Assembly: GCA_021839785.1 (NCBI GenBank)
Contig: JAKCAB010000844.1
Location: 1-6,834, forward strand
Direction: 5' to 3'
Source of the DNA: a bacterium
Lineage (GTDB): Bacteria; Verrucomicrobiota; Verrucomicrobiae; Limisphaerales; J093
DNA length: 6,834 bases
Shown: one piece after another, positions 1 through 6,459 of the stretch
How positions within the stretch are numbered: the first letter of the stretch is position 1
Layout: every line of letters begins with the position of its first letter
Made by a program: the position numbers and the translations under genes
Notes under the pieces: model-generated
Databases searched by the model: none
What the model was told of the DNA's origin: nothing
The model's input: only the letters and a program-made list of their open reading frames with translations

Positions 1-1
1 C

Positions 2-439
2 CAGGCGGCCTTGATCCCTGAACTGCCCAACGGCTTCGTCCAGGGCCGGACGTTCCTGGGTTCCTTTGTCGATGACGGTCCCGAAGATGCCGATAAGACC
101 CCCGGCAAATTCGACTTCGACATCACGCGACTCGGCTTGACCGAGGCGCTGATCACCATCACCGCCAACTACGCGACCGGGCCCGCGACCGACACGACAG
201 CGGTGGCCATCACCAGCCCATTCTCGGACCCCGTGACCGTCAGCGGCGGAACGGTCGTCGAACTGAAATTCACCGCCATCTCGAAAACCGCCCAGGGCGT
301 GAAGCTTGAATGGACCGGCAGCGGCACGCTCCAGGCCGCCGACGCGGTGACCGGCGCCTGGCAGGATGTCACCGGTGCCAGCAGTCCGTACACGACCCCC
401 GCCAGTGGAGCGATGAAGTATTTCCGGCTGAAACGTTGA
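2..439 (+). CDS. C-terminal end of a large secreted protein (5' end outside window)
   Basis: The reading frame is open from base 2 (Gln-Ala-Ala-Leu-Ile-Pro...) to a TGA at 437-439, about 145 residues, with no convincing start; a TTG at base 11 lies within the frame and is unlikely to be the true start. The sequence is rich in Thr, Ala, Gly and Val and looks like beta-sandwich material. Its last 45 or so residues contain LEWTGSGTLQAAD, VTGAWQDVTGASSPY and a terminal KYFRLKR. I recognise this pattern as a C-terminal module common in very large exported Verrucomicrobiota proteins (established family impression, not checked by search). The protein is therefore probably extracellular or surface-associated. 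The catalytic or binding part lies outside the window, so no function can be given. A hairpin begins 11 bases after the stop. Confidence 0.75.
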   Translation, partial: QAALIPELPNGFVQGRTFLGSFVDDGPEDADKTPGKFDFDITRLGLTEALITITANYATGPATDTTAVAITSPFSDPVTVSGGTVVELKFTAISKTAQGVKLEWTGSGTLQAADAVTGAWQDVTGASSPYTTPASGAMKYFRLKR

Positions 440-450
440 ACCGGGCCACG

Positions 451-499
451 GCGGTTCGCGGGGCTGAACAGGCCGGCCTGAGTTCATGCCGCGAACCGC
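451..499 (+). terminator. Nested inverted repeat after the secreted-protein gene; possible terminator
   Basis: The outer arms GCGGTTCGCGG (451-461) and CCGCGAACCGC (489-499) form a perfect 11-bp stem. Inside them, TGAAC (465-469) pairs with GTTCA (482-486), separated from the outer stem by a small 3/2-base internal loop. The apical region contains the self-complementary AGGCCGGCCT (470-479). The structure starts 11 bases after the upstream stop codon, where a terminator is expected. No T-run follows on either strand, so it is not a classical intrinsic terminator. It could be a U-independent terminator, a 3'-end stabiliser or a repeat element. The remaining 500-702 stretch shows only a weak 5-bp hairpin (544-560) and no convincing gene or promoter. 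Confidence 0.5.
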
Positions 500-702
500 G
501 GTCACGAGATCGAACTCGGCGGGGGCGATGGCGGACAAAAGGGCTGACAACCGCCGTCAGATTGCCGCCTCGGGTCCGCAGGCTGAGAAGCGGCTTGGCT
601 GGTCAATAGGAGCGGAGTTGATTCGGCGCGAGACGCTGGCACACTTCGGTCGGACCAAGCCCGAAGCAAACGCCTGCCAGTGCTTTGCGGCAGTGTCCGA
701 TC

Positions 703-3162
703 ATGACCAGAACCAAGCCCAGTGTCCGCGCGGCGGTGTCCCGCCGCGTCGTAAAGCCCGCAGCTTCGATCCTCCCCCGGCTTAGCCCAGCCTGGCTCTT
801 CGCCTGGCTCGGCCTGCTGTTGGCTTGGTGTCCGGCCGGGCGGACCGCCCCCGCCGCCCTGCGTGTCGCCGCCTTCACTTGCGACGTCACCCCGCCGCTT
901 GGCCATCCGCTATGCGGCGGTTGGATCAAACCGCTCGCAGCAGTCGATGAGCCGCTCCTCGCCAAAGGCATCGTGCTCAGCAATGGCAAGGACCGCTACG
1001 TGCTCTGCGCCGTCGATTGGTGCCTGCTTCAGACCGGCGCTCACGACGCCTTTCGCCACCAACTCGCCCAAGGTGCGCAGGTTCCCGAAAGTCACGTGTC
1101 GGTCCACACGGTCCACCAGCACAACGCCCCGATTGCCGACGCCAACGCCGAACGGCTTCTCCGCGCCACGCCGAACCCGCCGCCGCATCTCGACCTTGGC
1201 TTCCTCGAAAGTGCGACCGAGCGCCTCGCTGCAGCGGTCCGGGAGGCATGCAGTCGCCTTCAGCCCTTCGACCAGGTCGGCTTCGGTAAGGCGCGGGTGG
1301 AGCGGTTCGCCGCGAATCGCCGGGTGCGCCTCGCGGACGGCCTGATTCACGTCCGCTACAGTTCCACAAAAGACCCGGCCCTGCAGGCCGCGCCAGAGGG
1401 TTTGATCGATCCCTGGCTGCGGACGATCACGCTGTTCGACGGCGAGCGGCCGCTGGTCCGGCTGCATTTCTACGCGACGCATCCGATGAGCTATTACGGT
1501 GACGGTCGCGCGACTTCGGACACCGTTGGGCTGGCGCGCCAGCGGCTCGAACGCGAGACCGGCGTGCCGCAAATCTACTTCACCGGCTGCGCCGGCAACA
1601 TCACCGCCGGCAAGTACAACGACGGCTCGCCGGCGGCGCGGGTCCAACTCACCGACCGCATCTACGCCGCGATGAAGCAGTCCGTCGCCGCCACGCAGCG
1701 CGCGCCGGTGACGCGGCTCGATTGGCGCACCACCCCGGTGCGCTTCGCCGTGCGCCGGGAGCCTGAGTGGTCCGAAGCGCACTCGCGAAAGACCATCGCG
1801 GATACGAACGCCACCGCGCTGGCACGGATTACCGCCGCGCTGGACCTCGCCTGGCTCCAGCGTTGGCACGCGAATCCGAAAGTCCAGATCGCCCGGTTGT
1901 CGCTCGGCCCGGTGACCAGCTTGTTTCTCCCAGGCGAGGCGTTCATCGAATACCAGCTTTACGCGGAGAGCCTCCGGTCCGGCGACTTTCTGGCGGTGGC
2001 CGCCTACGGTGAAAGCGGTCCCGGCTACATTTGTACGGACAGCGCGCTCACCGGCGGCGGCTACGAACCGACGATGTCGCGTGTCGGGCCGCCGAGCGAA
2101 TTCGAGTTGAAAGCCGGCATCGCGCGGCTGCTCCAGCCGGTTCGCCAGACGCAACCGCCGTTCTATCCCGACACACTGGACCTGCTCGTCTGGCGCGACG
2201 CGAAGGGTTTCGATCACCGGATCGCCACGGCGAAAGCTTGGTCCAAGCGCCGGGCAAACATCCTCGCGGGCCTGAACGAAGTCATGGGCGAACCGCCGGC
2301 GGGCGCGGGAATCGTGCCGCTGGACATGCGCGTCGAAGGTGAGGAATCCTTGGACAAGTTCGTCCGGCGGAAGATCAGTTTTGCGGCGACCACCGGCGAA
2401 CGCGTGCCGGCGTACTTGCTGATTCCACGCCAGCTCACCGGCCCGGCACCCGCGATGCTGTGCCTGCACCAAACCACCCCCCTCGGCAAGGCTGAGCCAG
2501 CTGGTTTGGCTGGGAACGCGAACCTCCACTACGCGCAGGAACTCGCCAAGCGCGGCTTTGTCACGCTCGCGCCGGACTACCCGAATTTCGGCGACCACCC
2601 AGTGGACGCTTACGCGCAAGGTTTCGCGAGCGCGACCCGGAAGGGGATCGCGAACCACGAGCGTGCGGTGGACGTGCTCCAGTCGTTGCCCGAGGTTGAT
2701 CCGCGGCGGATTGGCGTGATCGGTCATTCGCTGGGCGGGCACAACGCGCTCTTTCTCGCCGCCTTCGATCCGCGGATCCGGGCCGTCGTCACGAGCTGCG
2801 GTTTCAACTCGTTCTTCAAGTACCACGGTGGCGATCTCGCCGGCTGGAGCCATGCCGGCTACATGCCGCGCATCGCCAGCCGGTACGGCAACGATCCGAA
2901 GCAAATGCCGTTCGATTTCGGCGAAGTGCTCGCCGCCATCGCGCCGCGGCCCGTGTTTATCAACGCGCCCCTCCACGACGACAACTTCGAGCTCTCCGGC
3001 GTCAAGGACTGCGTCATCGCGGCGACGCCGGTCTTCTGGTTGCTGCACGCGCCGGACGGCCTGGTCGTGGAAACGCCGGACTGCGGCCACGACTTCCCAC
3101 CCGAAGTTCGAGAGCGCGCCTACCAGTGGCTTGCCGGGCGGTTCAGAGTCCGACAGCGGTAA
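703..3162 (+). CDS. Exported two-domain hydrolase: neutral-ceramidase-like domain fused to a dienelactone-hydrolase-like alpha/beta hydrolase
   Basis: The product is 819 residues counted from the ATG at 703; an in-frame TTG at 685 is an alternative that adds six residues. Residues 1-51 look like a long export signal: a basic N-region with SRRVVK (13-18, loosely Tat-like), a hydrophobic core at about 30-44, and an Ala-rich possible cleavage region near 48-51. Residues 54 to about 485 resemble the neutral/alkaline ceramidase N-terminal fold, opening with a CDVTPPLG motif. Candidate metal ligands are His138 and His140 (HQHNAP), His260 (YATHP), Glu412 (LPGEAF) and Tyr442 (GYICT). The usual ceramidase serine motif (NPGDVSPN) is replaced by CAGNITAGKYNDG at 296-308. 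Residues from about 490 to 819 form a complete alpha/beta hydrolase with an AWSKRRANIL N-terminal helix, the nucleophile elbow GHSLGG (Ser676), acid candidates Asp759/Asp760 (HDDNFE) and His796 (CGHDF). The protein is probably periplasmic or extracellular and hydrolyses an ester or amide; the substrate is unknown. No Shine-Dalgarno sequence is visible. It appears to be a lone gene. Confidence 0.85.
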   Translation: MTRTKPSVRAAVSRRVVKPAASILPRLSPAWLFAWLGLLLAWCPAGRTAPAALRVAAFTCDVTPPLGHPLCGGWIKPLAAVDEPLLAKGIVLSNGKDRYVLCAVDWCLLQTGAHDAFRHQLAQGAQVPESHVSVHTVHQHNAPIADANAERLLRATPNPPPHLDLGFLESATERLAAAVREACSRLQPFDQVGFGKARVERFAANRRVRLADGLIHVRYSSTKDPALQAAPEGLIDPWLRTITLFDGERPLVRLHFYATHPMSYYGDGRATSDTVGLARQRLERETGVPQIYFTGCAGNITAGKYNDGSPAARVQLTDRIYAAMKQSVAATQRAPVTRLDWRTTPVRFAVRREPEWSEAHSRKTIADTNATALARITAALDLAWLQRWHANPKVQIARLSLGPVTSLFLPGEAFIEYQLYAESLRSGDFLAVAAYGESGPGYICTDSALTGGGYEPTMSRVGPPSEFELKAGIARLLQPVRQTQPPFYPDTLDLLVWRDAKGFDHRIATAKAWSKRRANILAGLNEVMGEPPAGAGIVPLDMRVEGEESLDKFVRRKISFAATTGERVPAYLLIPRQLTGPAPAMLCLHQTTPLGKAEPAGLAGNANLHYAQELAKRGFVTLAPDYPNFGDHPVDAYAQGFASATRKGIANHERAVDVLQSLPEVDPRRIGVIGHSLGGHNALFLAAFDPRIRAVVTSCGFNSFFKYHGGDLAGWSHAGYMPRIASRYGNDPKQMPFDFGEVLAAIAPRPVFINAPLHDDNFELSGVKDCVIAATPVFWLLHAPDGLVVETPDCGHDFPPEVRERAYQWLAGRFRVRQR

Positions 3163-3282
3163 ACCGCCCATGCCCCGCGCGGTGCGGCGGCGGCGTGACG
3201 TTTCCCCGACCAGTCGGTCCAATCGTCGCTGAATCGTAGCCAGGGCCGGGCGGGTCTGGCGCACGCAGGAACCAGAATTGAA

Positions 3283-3311
3283 TTGGTTTCGTGCTCCCGG
3301 TAACAGATACT
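3283..3311 (+). promoter_or_regulatory. Possible sigma-70-type promoter for the TPR-PilT-TPR cluster
   Basis: In an AT-richer island of an otherwise GC-rich gap, TTGGTT (3283-3288) and GATACT (3306-3311) lie 17 bases apart, 34 bases upstream of the ATG at 3346. The match is partial: three of six -35 bases and four of six -10 bases agree with TTGACA/TATAAT. An overlapping alternative is TTGAAT (3278-3283) with TAACAG (3301-3306), also 17 bases apart. The location before the first gene of a co-directional cluster supports a promoter, but the sequence alone is weak evidence. Confidence 0.35.
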
Positions 3312-3345
3312 CTTCAGCGTCAGACCGCAAAGCCCCGTTTCAAGC

Positions 3346-4119
3346 ATGAGTCGCTTTGCCAATCTCGAATTTGGCCGCCACCACGAGCGCGAGCTTGAGC
3401 CCGCGACCGTCGTCACCGACGAGACCCGCCATCTGGGCGAGGCCGAGGTGGCCTTTCGCGGCGGCTATTTCGAGCAGGCGCTGCGCTTGTACGGGCGCGT
3501 GCTCGAATCAAATCTCAAAAGCGCGGCCGCCTGGATCGGCCAGGTGCGGATGCTCATTGAGTTGGGCGAGTTCGCCGAGGCGAAGGTCTGGGCTGACAAG
3601 GCGTTGGAGCAGCTCCCCACCGAGCCCGAATTGCTCGCCGCCAAAGGCGTTGCCCTGGCGCGGTCGGGCGACACCGACGCCGCCCTGGCCTTTTCTGACG
3701 CGGCGGTCGGCGAGCAAGGCGACACACCGTACGTCTGGATCGCGCGCGGCGACGTGCTGCTCGCGCGGTCCGAGAAGCGCGCGGATTACTGCTTTGCCAA
3801 GGCCTTGGCCGCCGCCCCCGGCGACTGGCTCTGGCCTTGGCTGGCATCGCGGGTTCAACTCTTTTATCGCCAGTTCGCGCTTGCGCTGAAGCTAGCCCGG
3901 CAGGCGCTCAGCCTGGAGGTCGCCGCGGCGGTGATCTGGCTGCAACTCGGCCGCTGCCAGCTCGCACTGGGCCTGGCCGAAGACGCCCACCAGGCGCTGG
4001 CCCAGGCCAGGCAACTCGATCCCGCCTGTCCCGACGCGATGTCGGCCCGCGAGGAATTCCGCGACACCGGCCTGCTCCAACGAATGCGCGGCCGGTGGCG
4101 GCGGTTGTGGCACGCCTGA
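3346..4119 (+). CDS. Soluble TPR-repeat protein, first gene of the PilT cluster
   Basis: The product is 257 residues with no signal peptide or membrane span, so it is probably cytoplasmic. About six tandem helix-turn-helix units of 33-35 residues can be laid out: roughly 31-59, 60-94, 95-128, 129-161, 162-194 and 195-229. They show TPR features such as GGYFEQALRLYGRVLE, LGEFAEAKVWADKALEQLP and LGLAEDAHQALAQARQLDP. The first 30 residues are polar and the last 15 are basic and Trp-rich (RMRGRWRRLWHA), a possible contact site for membrane or nucleic acid. TPR domains bind peptides or assemble complexes; no catalytic motif is present. The ATG at 3346 is the first one in frame and lacks a clear ribosome-binding site. 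The stop lies 9 bases before the ATPase start, which implies co-transcription and possibly translational coupling. A scaffold or adaptor role for the ATPase is inferred from gene order only. Confidence 0.85.
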   Translation: MSRFANLEFGRHHERELEPATVVTDETRHLGEAEVAFRGGYFEQALRLYGRVLESNLKSAAAWIGQVRMLIELGEFAEAKVWADKALEQLPTEPELLAAKGVALARSGDTDAALAFSDAAVGEQGDTPYVWIARGDVLLARSEKRADYCFAKALAAAPGDWLWPWLASRVQLFYRQFALALKLARQALSLEVAAAVIWLQLGRCQLALGLAEDAHQALAQARQLDPACPDAMSAREEFRDTGLLQRMRGRWRRLWHA

Positions 4120-4128
4120 GCGCGAAGC

Positions 4129-5190
4129 ATGGAACGCCTCGATCAATTGCTCGCGGACGCGCTGGATCGCGGCGCGTCGGACCTGCATCTGCTGGCGGAC
4201 GCCCCGCCGGCCTTCCGCATCAACGGCGACATCTTCGTGGCCGAAAGCGCGCCGTTGACCGCGGCCGAATTGGACGCCCTGGCCGCCGGCCTCCTGACCC
4301 CCGAACAACGCGAAGCGTTCGACTGTGACTGGGAACTCTGTGCCTCGCTGCCTTGCCCGCAGGTGGGCCGGGTGCGCGTGACGGTTTACCGCCGCGCCGG
4401 CCACGCGGAATTTTGCTTCCGGTTCGGCGGCGAAGAAATCCCGTCGCGGGAGGAGCTGGGTCTGCCGGCGAAGATGGATGAACTGGCCCGCCGGCCGATC
4501 GGCCTGTTGCTCATCACCGGCCCGACCGGCTCCGGCAAGACGACGACGCTCAATTACCTGGTGGACCTGATCAACTCGGAACGCCGCTGCAAGATCGTCA
4601 CCATCGAAGACCCGATCGAGTTTGTGCACCGGAACAAGCGTGCGATCGTGGTCCAGCAGGAGGTGCTCACGGACACGCACTCGTTCCACCGCGCGCTGAT
4701 CCACGTCCTGCGCCAGGACCCGGACGTGATCGTGATCGGCGAAATTCGTGACCGCGACGCGATCGCCACCGCGCTGACGGCGGCCGAGACCGGCCACCTC
4801 GTCCTTGCGACGCTGCACTCGCCAAGCGTGGTCCACGCGCTCGAGCGGATCATCGGTGTGTTCGAAGGTGGCGCGCAGCGGCAGATCGTGCTGCAACTGG
4901 CGAATTGCCTCCAAGGCATTATCTGCCAGGAACTCCTCCCCAGCGTTGACCGTGCCCGCCGAACGCTCGCCTACGAACTCTTGGTGGCCAACAGCGCAGT
5001 CCGGAACGTGATTCGCGAGAACCAACTGCACATGCTCGAAACGATCGTCCAGACCGGCGGCCGCGACGGCATGGTGTTGCTCGATACCTGCCTGCACGAC
5101 TTGTACTGCCGCTGCCTGGTCAGTTACGATGTGGCGCTGAGCCGCGCGCGGCACCCGGAGCGCATCGCGAAAGGCGGAAACTCCAGCTAA
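4129..5190 (+). CDS. pilT: PilT-type type IV pilus retraction ATPase (twitching motility)
   Basis: The product is 353 residues, close to the usual PilT length of about 345. In this family hexameric rings at the inner membrane use ATP hydrolysis to depolymerise pili, powering retraction, twitching and sometimes DNA uptake. Visible motifs are the N-terminal GASDLHLL near residue 15; Walker A GPTGSGKTTT at 131-140 with Lys137; the Asp box VTIEDPIEF with Glu160/Asp161; Walker B VIVIGEIRD with catalytic Glu205; the His box ETGHLVLATLHS with His223 and His230; and AVRNVIREN at 290-298, matching the AIRNLIRE motif that marks PilT. It lacks the long N-terminus and tetracysteine zinc site of PilB/GspE extension ATPases. 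It has ten cysteines, including CRC at 327-329, which seems high for the family. The ATG at 4129 lies 9 bases after the preceding TPR gene. No pilin, PilC or PilB gene is in view, so a specialised PilT paralogue such as PilU is possible. Confidence 0.93.
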   Translation: MERLDQLLADALDRGASDLHLLADAPPAFRINGDIFVAESAPLTAAELDALAAGLLTPEQREAFDCDWELCASLPCPQVGRVRVTVYRRAGHAEFCFRFGGEEIPSREELGLPAKMDELARRPIGLLLITGPTGSGKTTTLNYLVDLINSERRCKIVTIEDPIEFVHRNKRAIVVQQEVLTDTHSFHRALIHVLRQDPDVIVIGEIRDRDAIATALTAAETGHLVLATLHSPSVVHALERIIGVFEGGAQRQIVLQLANCLQGIICQELLPSVDRARRTLAYELLVANSAVRNVIRENQLHMLETIVQTGGRDGMVLLDTCLHDLYCRCLVSYDVALSRARHPERIAKGGNSS

Positions 5191-5194
5191 GCCT

Positions 5195-5211
5195 GCCAGC
5201 GTGCCGCTGGC
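5195..5211 (+). terminator. GC-rich hairpin between the ATPase and the membrane TPR gene; possible attenuator
   Basis: GCCAGCG (5195-5201) and CGCTGGC (5205-5211) form a perfect 7-bp stem with a TGC loop, starting 4 bases after the ATPase stop. The sequence after it, GTCGCGATTCTTTGATTGTTG, is T-enriched but the first T pair begins several bases past the stem, so this is not a canonical terminator. It ends 21 bases before the ATG at 5233 and could partly reduce read-through, protect the upstream message or affect initiation of the next gene. Confidence 0.4.
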
Positions 5212-5232
5212 GTCGCGATTCTTTGATTGTTG

Positions 5233-6459
5233 ATGTTTGCTTTCCTCCAAGCGGTGTTCGGCATGCTGGTCTGGCTGGCCTTTGCCCGCGCGGCCGGGTG
5301 GGTGTTTTACCGCCTCTGGCAACGCAGCGAAGACCGCCCCAAGCTGGCCGTTCGGTGGCTGATTTCGCTCGCCGACCTGGCGTTTGTCGTATTCGTCGTG
5401 GGGCCGTTGTTCCGCGAATTTGGCTACACCGCCGCTTTTGCCGGGGTGCCGATGGCGGCGTTTTCCGGGCTGGTGATGGCGCTGGTCTGGGTGCCCGACA
5501 TTGCCGACAATGTCGCGCGGAAGGTCAGCCAGTTGTACGACGGCGGGGACGCCCCGCCCGACCCGGAGCCGTTTTTCTCGATCGCGGAGGCGCGGCGCAA
5601 ACAGGGCAAGTACGCCGAGGCGGAAGCCGAGGTGCGCAAACAACTGGAGTTGTTCCCCACCAACTTCCGCGGCCAGATGTTGCTCGCCGAGATTCAGGCC
5701 AACGACCTTCACGACTTGTCCGCAGCGGCGGCGACGATCGACCAGTTCGTCAGCCAACCAGGCCACGCGCCGAAGAACATCGCGTTCGCGTTGCTCCGGC
5801 TGGCGGACTGGCACATCAAGTTCGCCAACGACCGCGAAGCCTCGCGCGCGGCGCTGGAGCGGATCGTGCAATTGCTCCCGGACACGCCCGAGTCGCATAT
5901 TGCGAATCAGCGGCTGGCCCACCTCACTCCCGCGGAAATGCTCGAGCAGGCCAAAGCGCGGCCCAAGCTGGAGATGCCGCAGCCGATCGAGCGGCTCGGC
6001 TTGCTGGGCGAACCGCCGCGCATCAAGAAGCTTGACCGCGACCCCCACGTCGTTGCGGTGGAGCTGGTCGCGCAACTCGACCGATTTCCGGCCGACAACC
6101 GCACGCGCGAGGAACTGGCCTTGCTCTACCTGGAAGGCTTCCAGCGGCCGGATCTCGCGGCCGAGCAGTTCGAGCAGTTGATCGCCCAGCCGAACGCGCC
6201 GGCCGGCGAGATCGTGAAGTGGCTGAACATGCTGGCGGACGTGCACCTCAATGGCGCGGGCGATTTCGCCGCGGCGCAGGCCACCCTCCAGCGTATCGTC
6301 GCGCGCGATCCCGAAGCCCCTGCCGCCGCGGCCGCCCGCCGTCGGTTGGCGCTGCTCAACCGCGAGGTGCAGGCAAAAAGACAGAGCCAAGTCGTGAAAC
6401 TTGGCTCTTACGAACAGAGATTAGGATTAAAGGACAGGCCGCCGCGTCACTCCGCCTGA
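5233..6459 (+). CDS. Membrane-anchored TPR-repeat protein, third gene of the PilT cluster
   Basis: The product is 408 residues from the ATG at 5233; in-frame TTG codons at 5227 and 5230 are less likely starts, and no ribosome-binding site is obvious for any of them. The N-terminus has three predicted membrane spans at about 3-26, 42-61 and 65-88, with a basic loop (RLWQRSEDRPK) between the first two. The rest is soluble and helical, with TPR-like units at about 114-146, 147-178, 184-218, 291-321 and 325-363 (for example EARRKQGKYAEAEAEVRKQLELFP). A linker at about 235-270 contains Pro-rich, charged sequence (PKLEMPQPIERLGLLGEPPR). No enzymatic motif is seen. The gene follows the PilT-type ATPase by 42 bases, so it may anchor or organise the motor at the inner membrane (inference). 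The last 27 codons cross the opposite gene's terminator and overlap its stop; their codon usage differs from the rest, so the tail may have been acquired by stop-codon loss. Confidence 0.85.
   Translation: MFAFLQAVFGMLVWLAFARAAGWVFYRLWQRSEDRPKLAVRWLISLADLAFVVFVVGPLFREFGYTAAFAGVPMAAFSGLVMALVWVPDIADNVARKVSQLYDGGDAPPDPEPFFSIAEARRKQGKYAEAEAEVRKQLELFPTNFRGQMLLAEIQANDLHDLSAAAATIDQFVSQPGHAPKNIAFALLRLADWHIKFANDREASRAALERIVQLLPDTPESHIANQRLAHLTPAEMLEQAKARPKLEMPQPIERLGLLGEPPRIKKLDRDPHVVAVELVAQLDRFPADNRTREELALLYLEGFQRPDLAAEQFEQLIAQPNAPAGEIVKWLNMLADVHLNGAGDFAAAQATLQRIVARDPEAPAAAAARRRLALLNREVQAKRQSQVVKLGSYEQRLGLKDRPPRHSA
6375..6408 (-). terminator. Intrinsic terminator of the minus-strand lipoprotein gene
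   Basis: On the plus strand AGAGCCAAGT (6383-6392) and ACTTGGCTCT (6399-6408) form a perfect 10-bp stem with a 6-base loop. Read on the minus strand, the stem is followed within three bases by TTTTT (complement of 6375-6379), the standard Rho-independent layout. It begins 38 bases after the lipoprotein stop codon at 6447-6449. On the plus side no T-run follows, so it should act mainly in the minus direction. It lies wholly inside the coding end of the converging TPR gene. Confidence 0.85.

Noticed and set aside
685..702. TTG at 685 as the start of the fusion hydrolase
   Set aside because: The ATG at 703 gives a better signal-peptide layout; neither has a ribosome-binding site, so this remains a preference and not a proof.
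310..785. Two overlapping plus-strand open frames of 99 codons each (310-609 and 486-785) around the first intergenic gap
   Set aside because: They overlap the real genes on either side, have Arg/Pro-rich compositions, show no motif and cross the nested hairpin.
3156..3167. Short inverted repeat GCGGT-AA-ACCGC over the stop codon of the fusion hydrolase
   Set aside because: The loop is too small for the full stem, only about 4 bp can pair, and no T-run follows.
910..3330. 806-codon open frame on the minus strand opposite the fusion hydrolase
   Set aside because: It lies almost wholly antisense to a well-supported gene, its translation is dominated by Arg, Gly, Glu and His without a recognisable domain, and such frames arise from G/C-rich third codon positions.
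5496..5515. 8-bp hairpin CGACATTG/CAATGTCG inside the membrane TPR gene
   Set aside because: It lies in well-conserved-looking coding sequence with ordinary codons and encodes DIADNV; probably a coincidence of the near-repeated codons.
3892..6390. 832-codon open frame on the minus strand across the ATPase and both TPR genes
   Set aside because: It is antisense to three recognisable genes and two gene boundaries, has low-complexity Arg/Gln/His/Gly composition and no domain; a by-product of high GC content.
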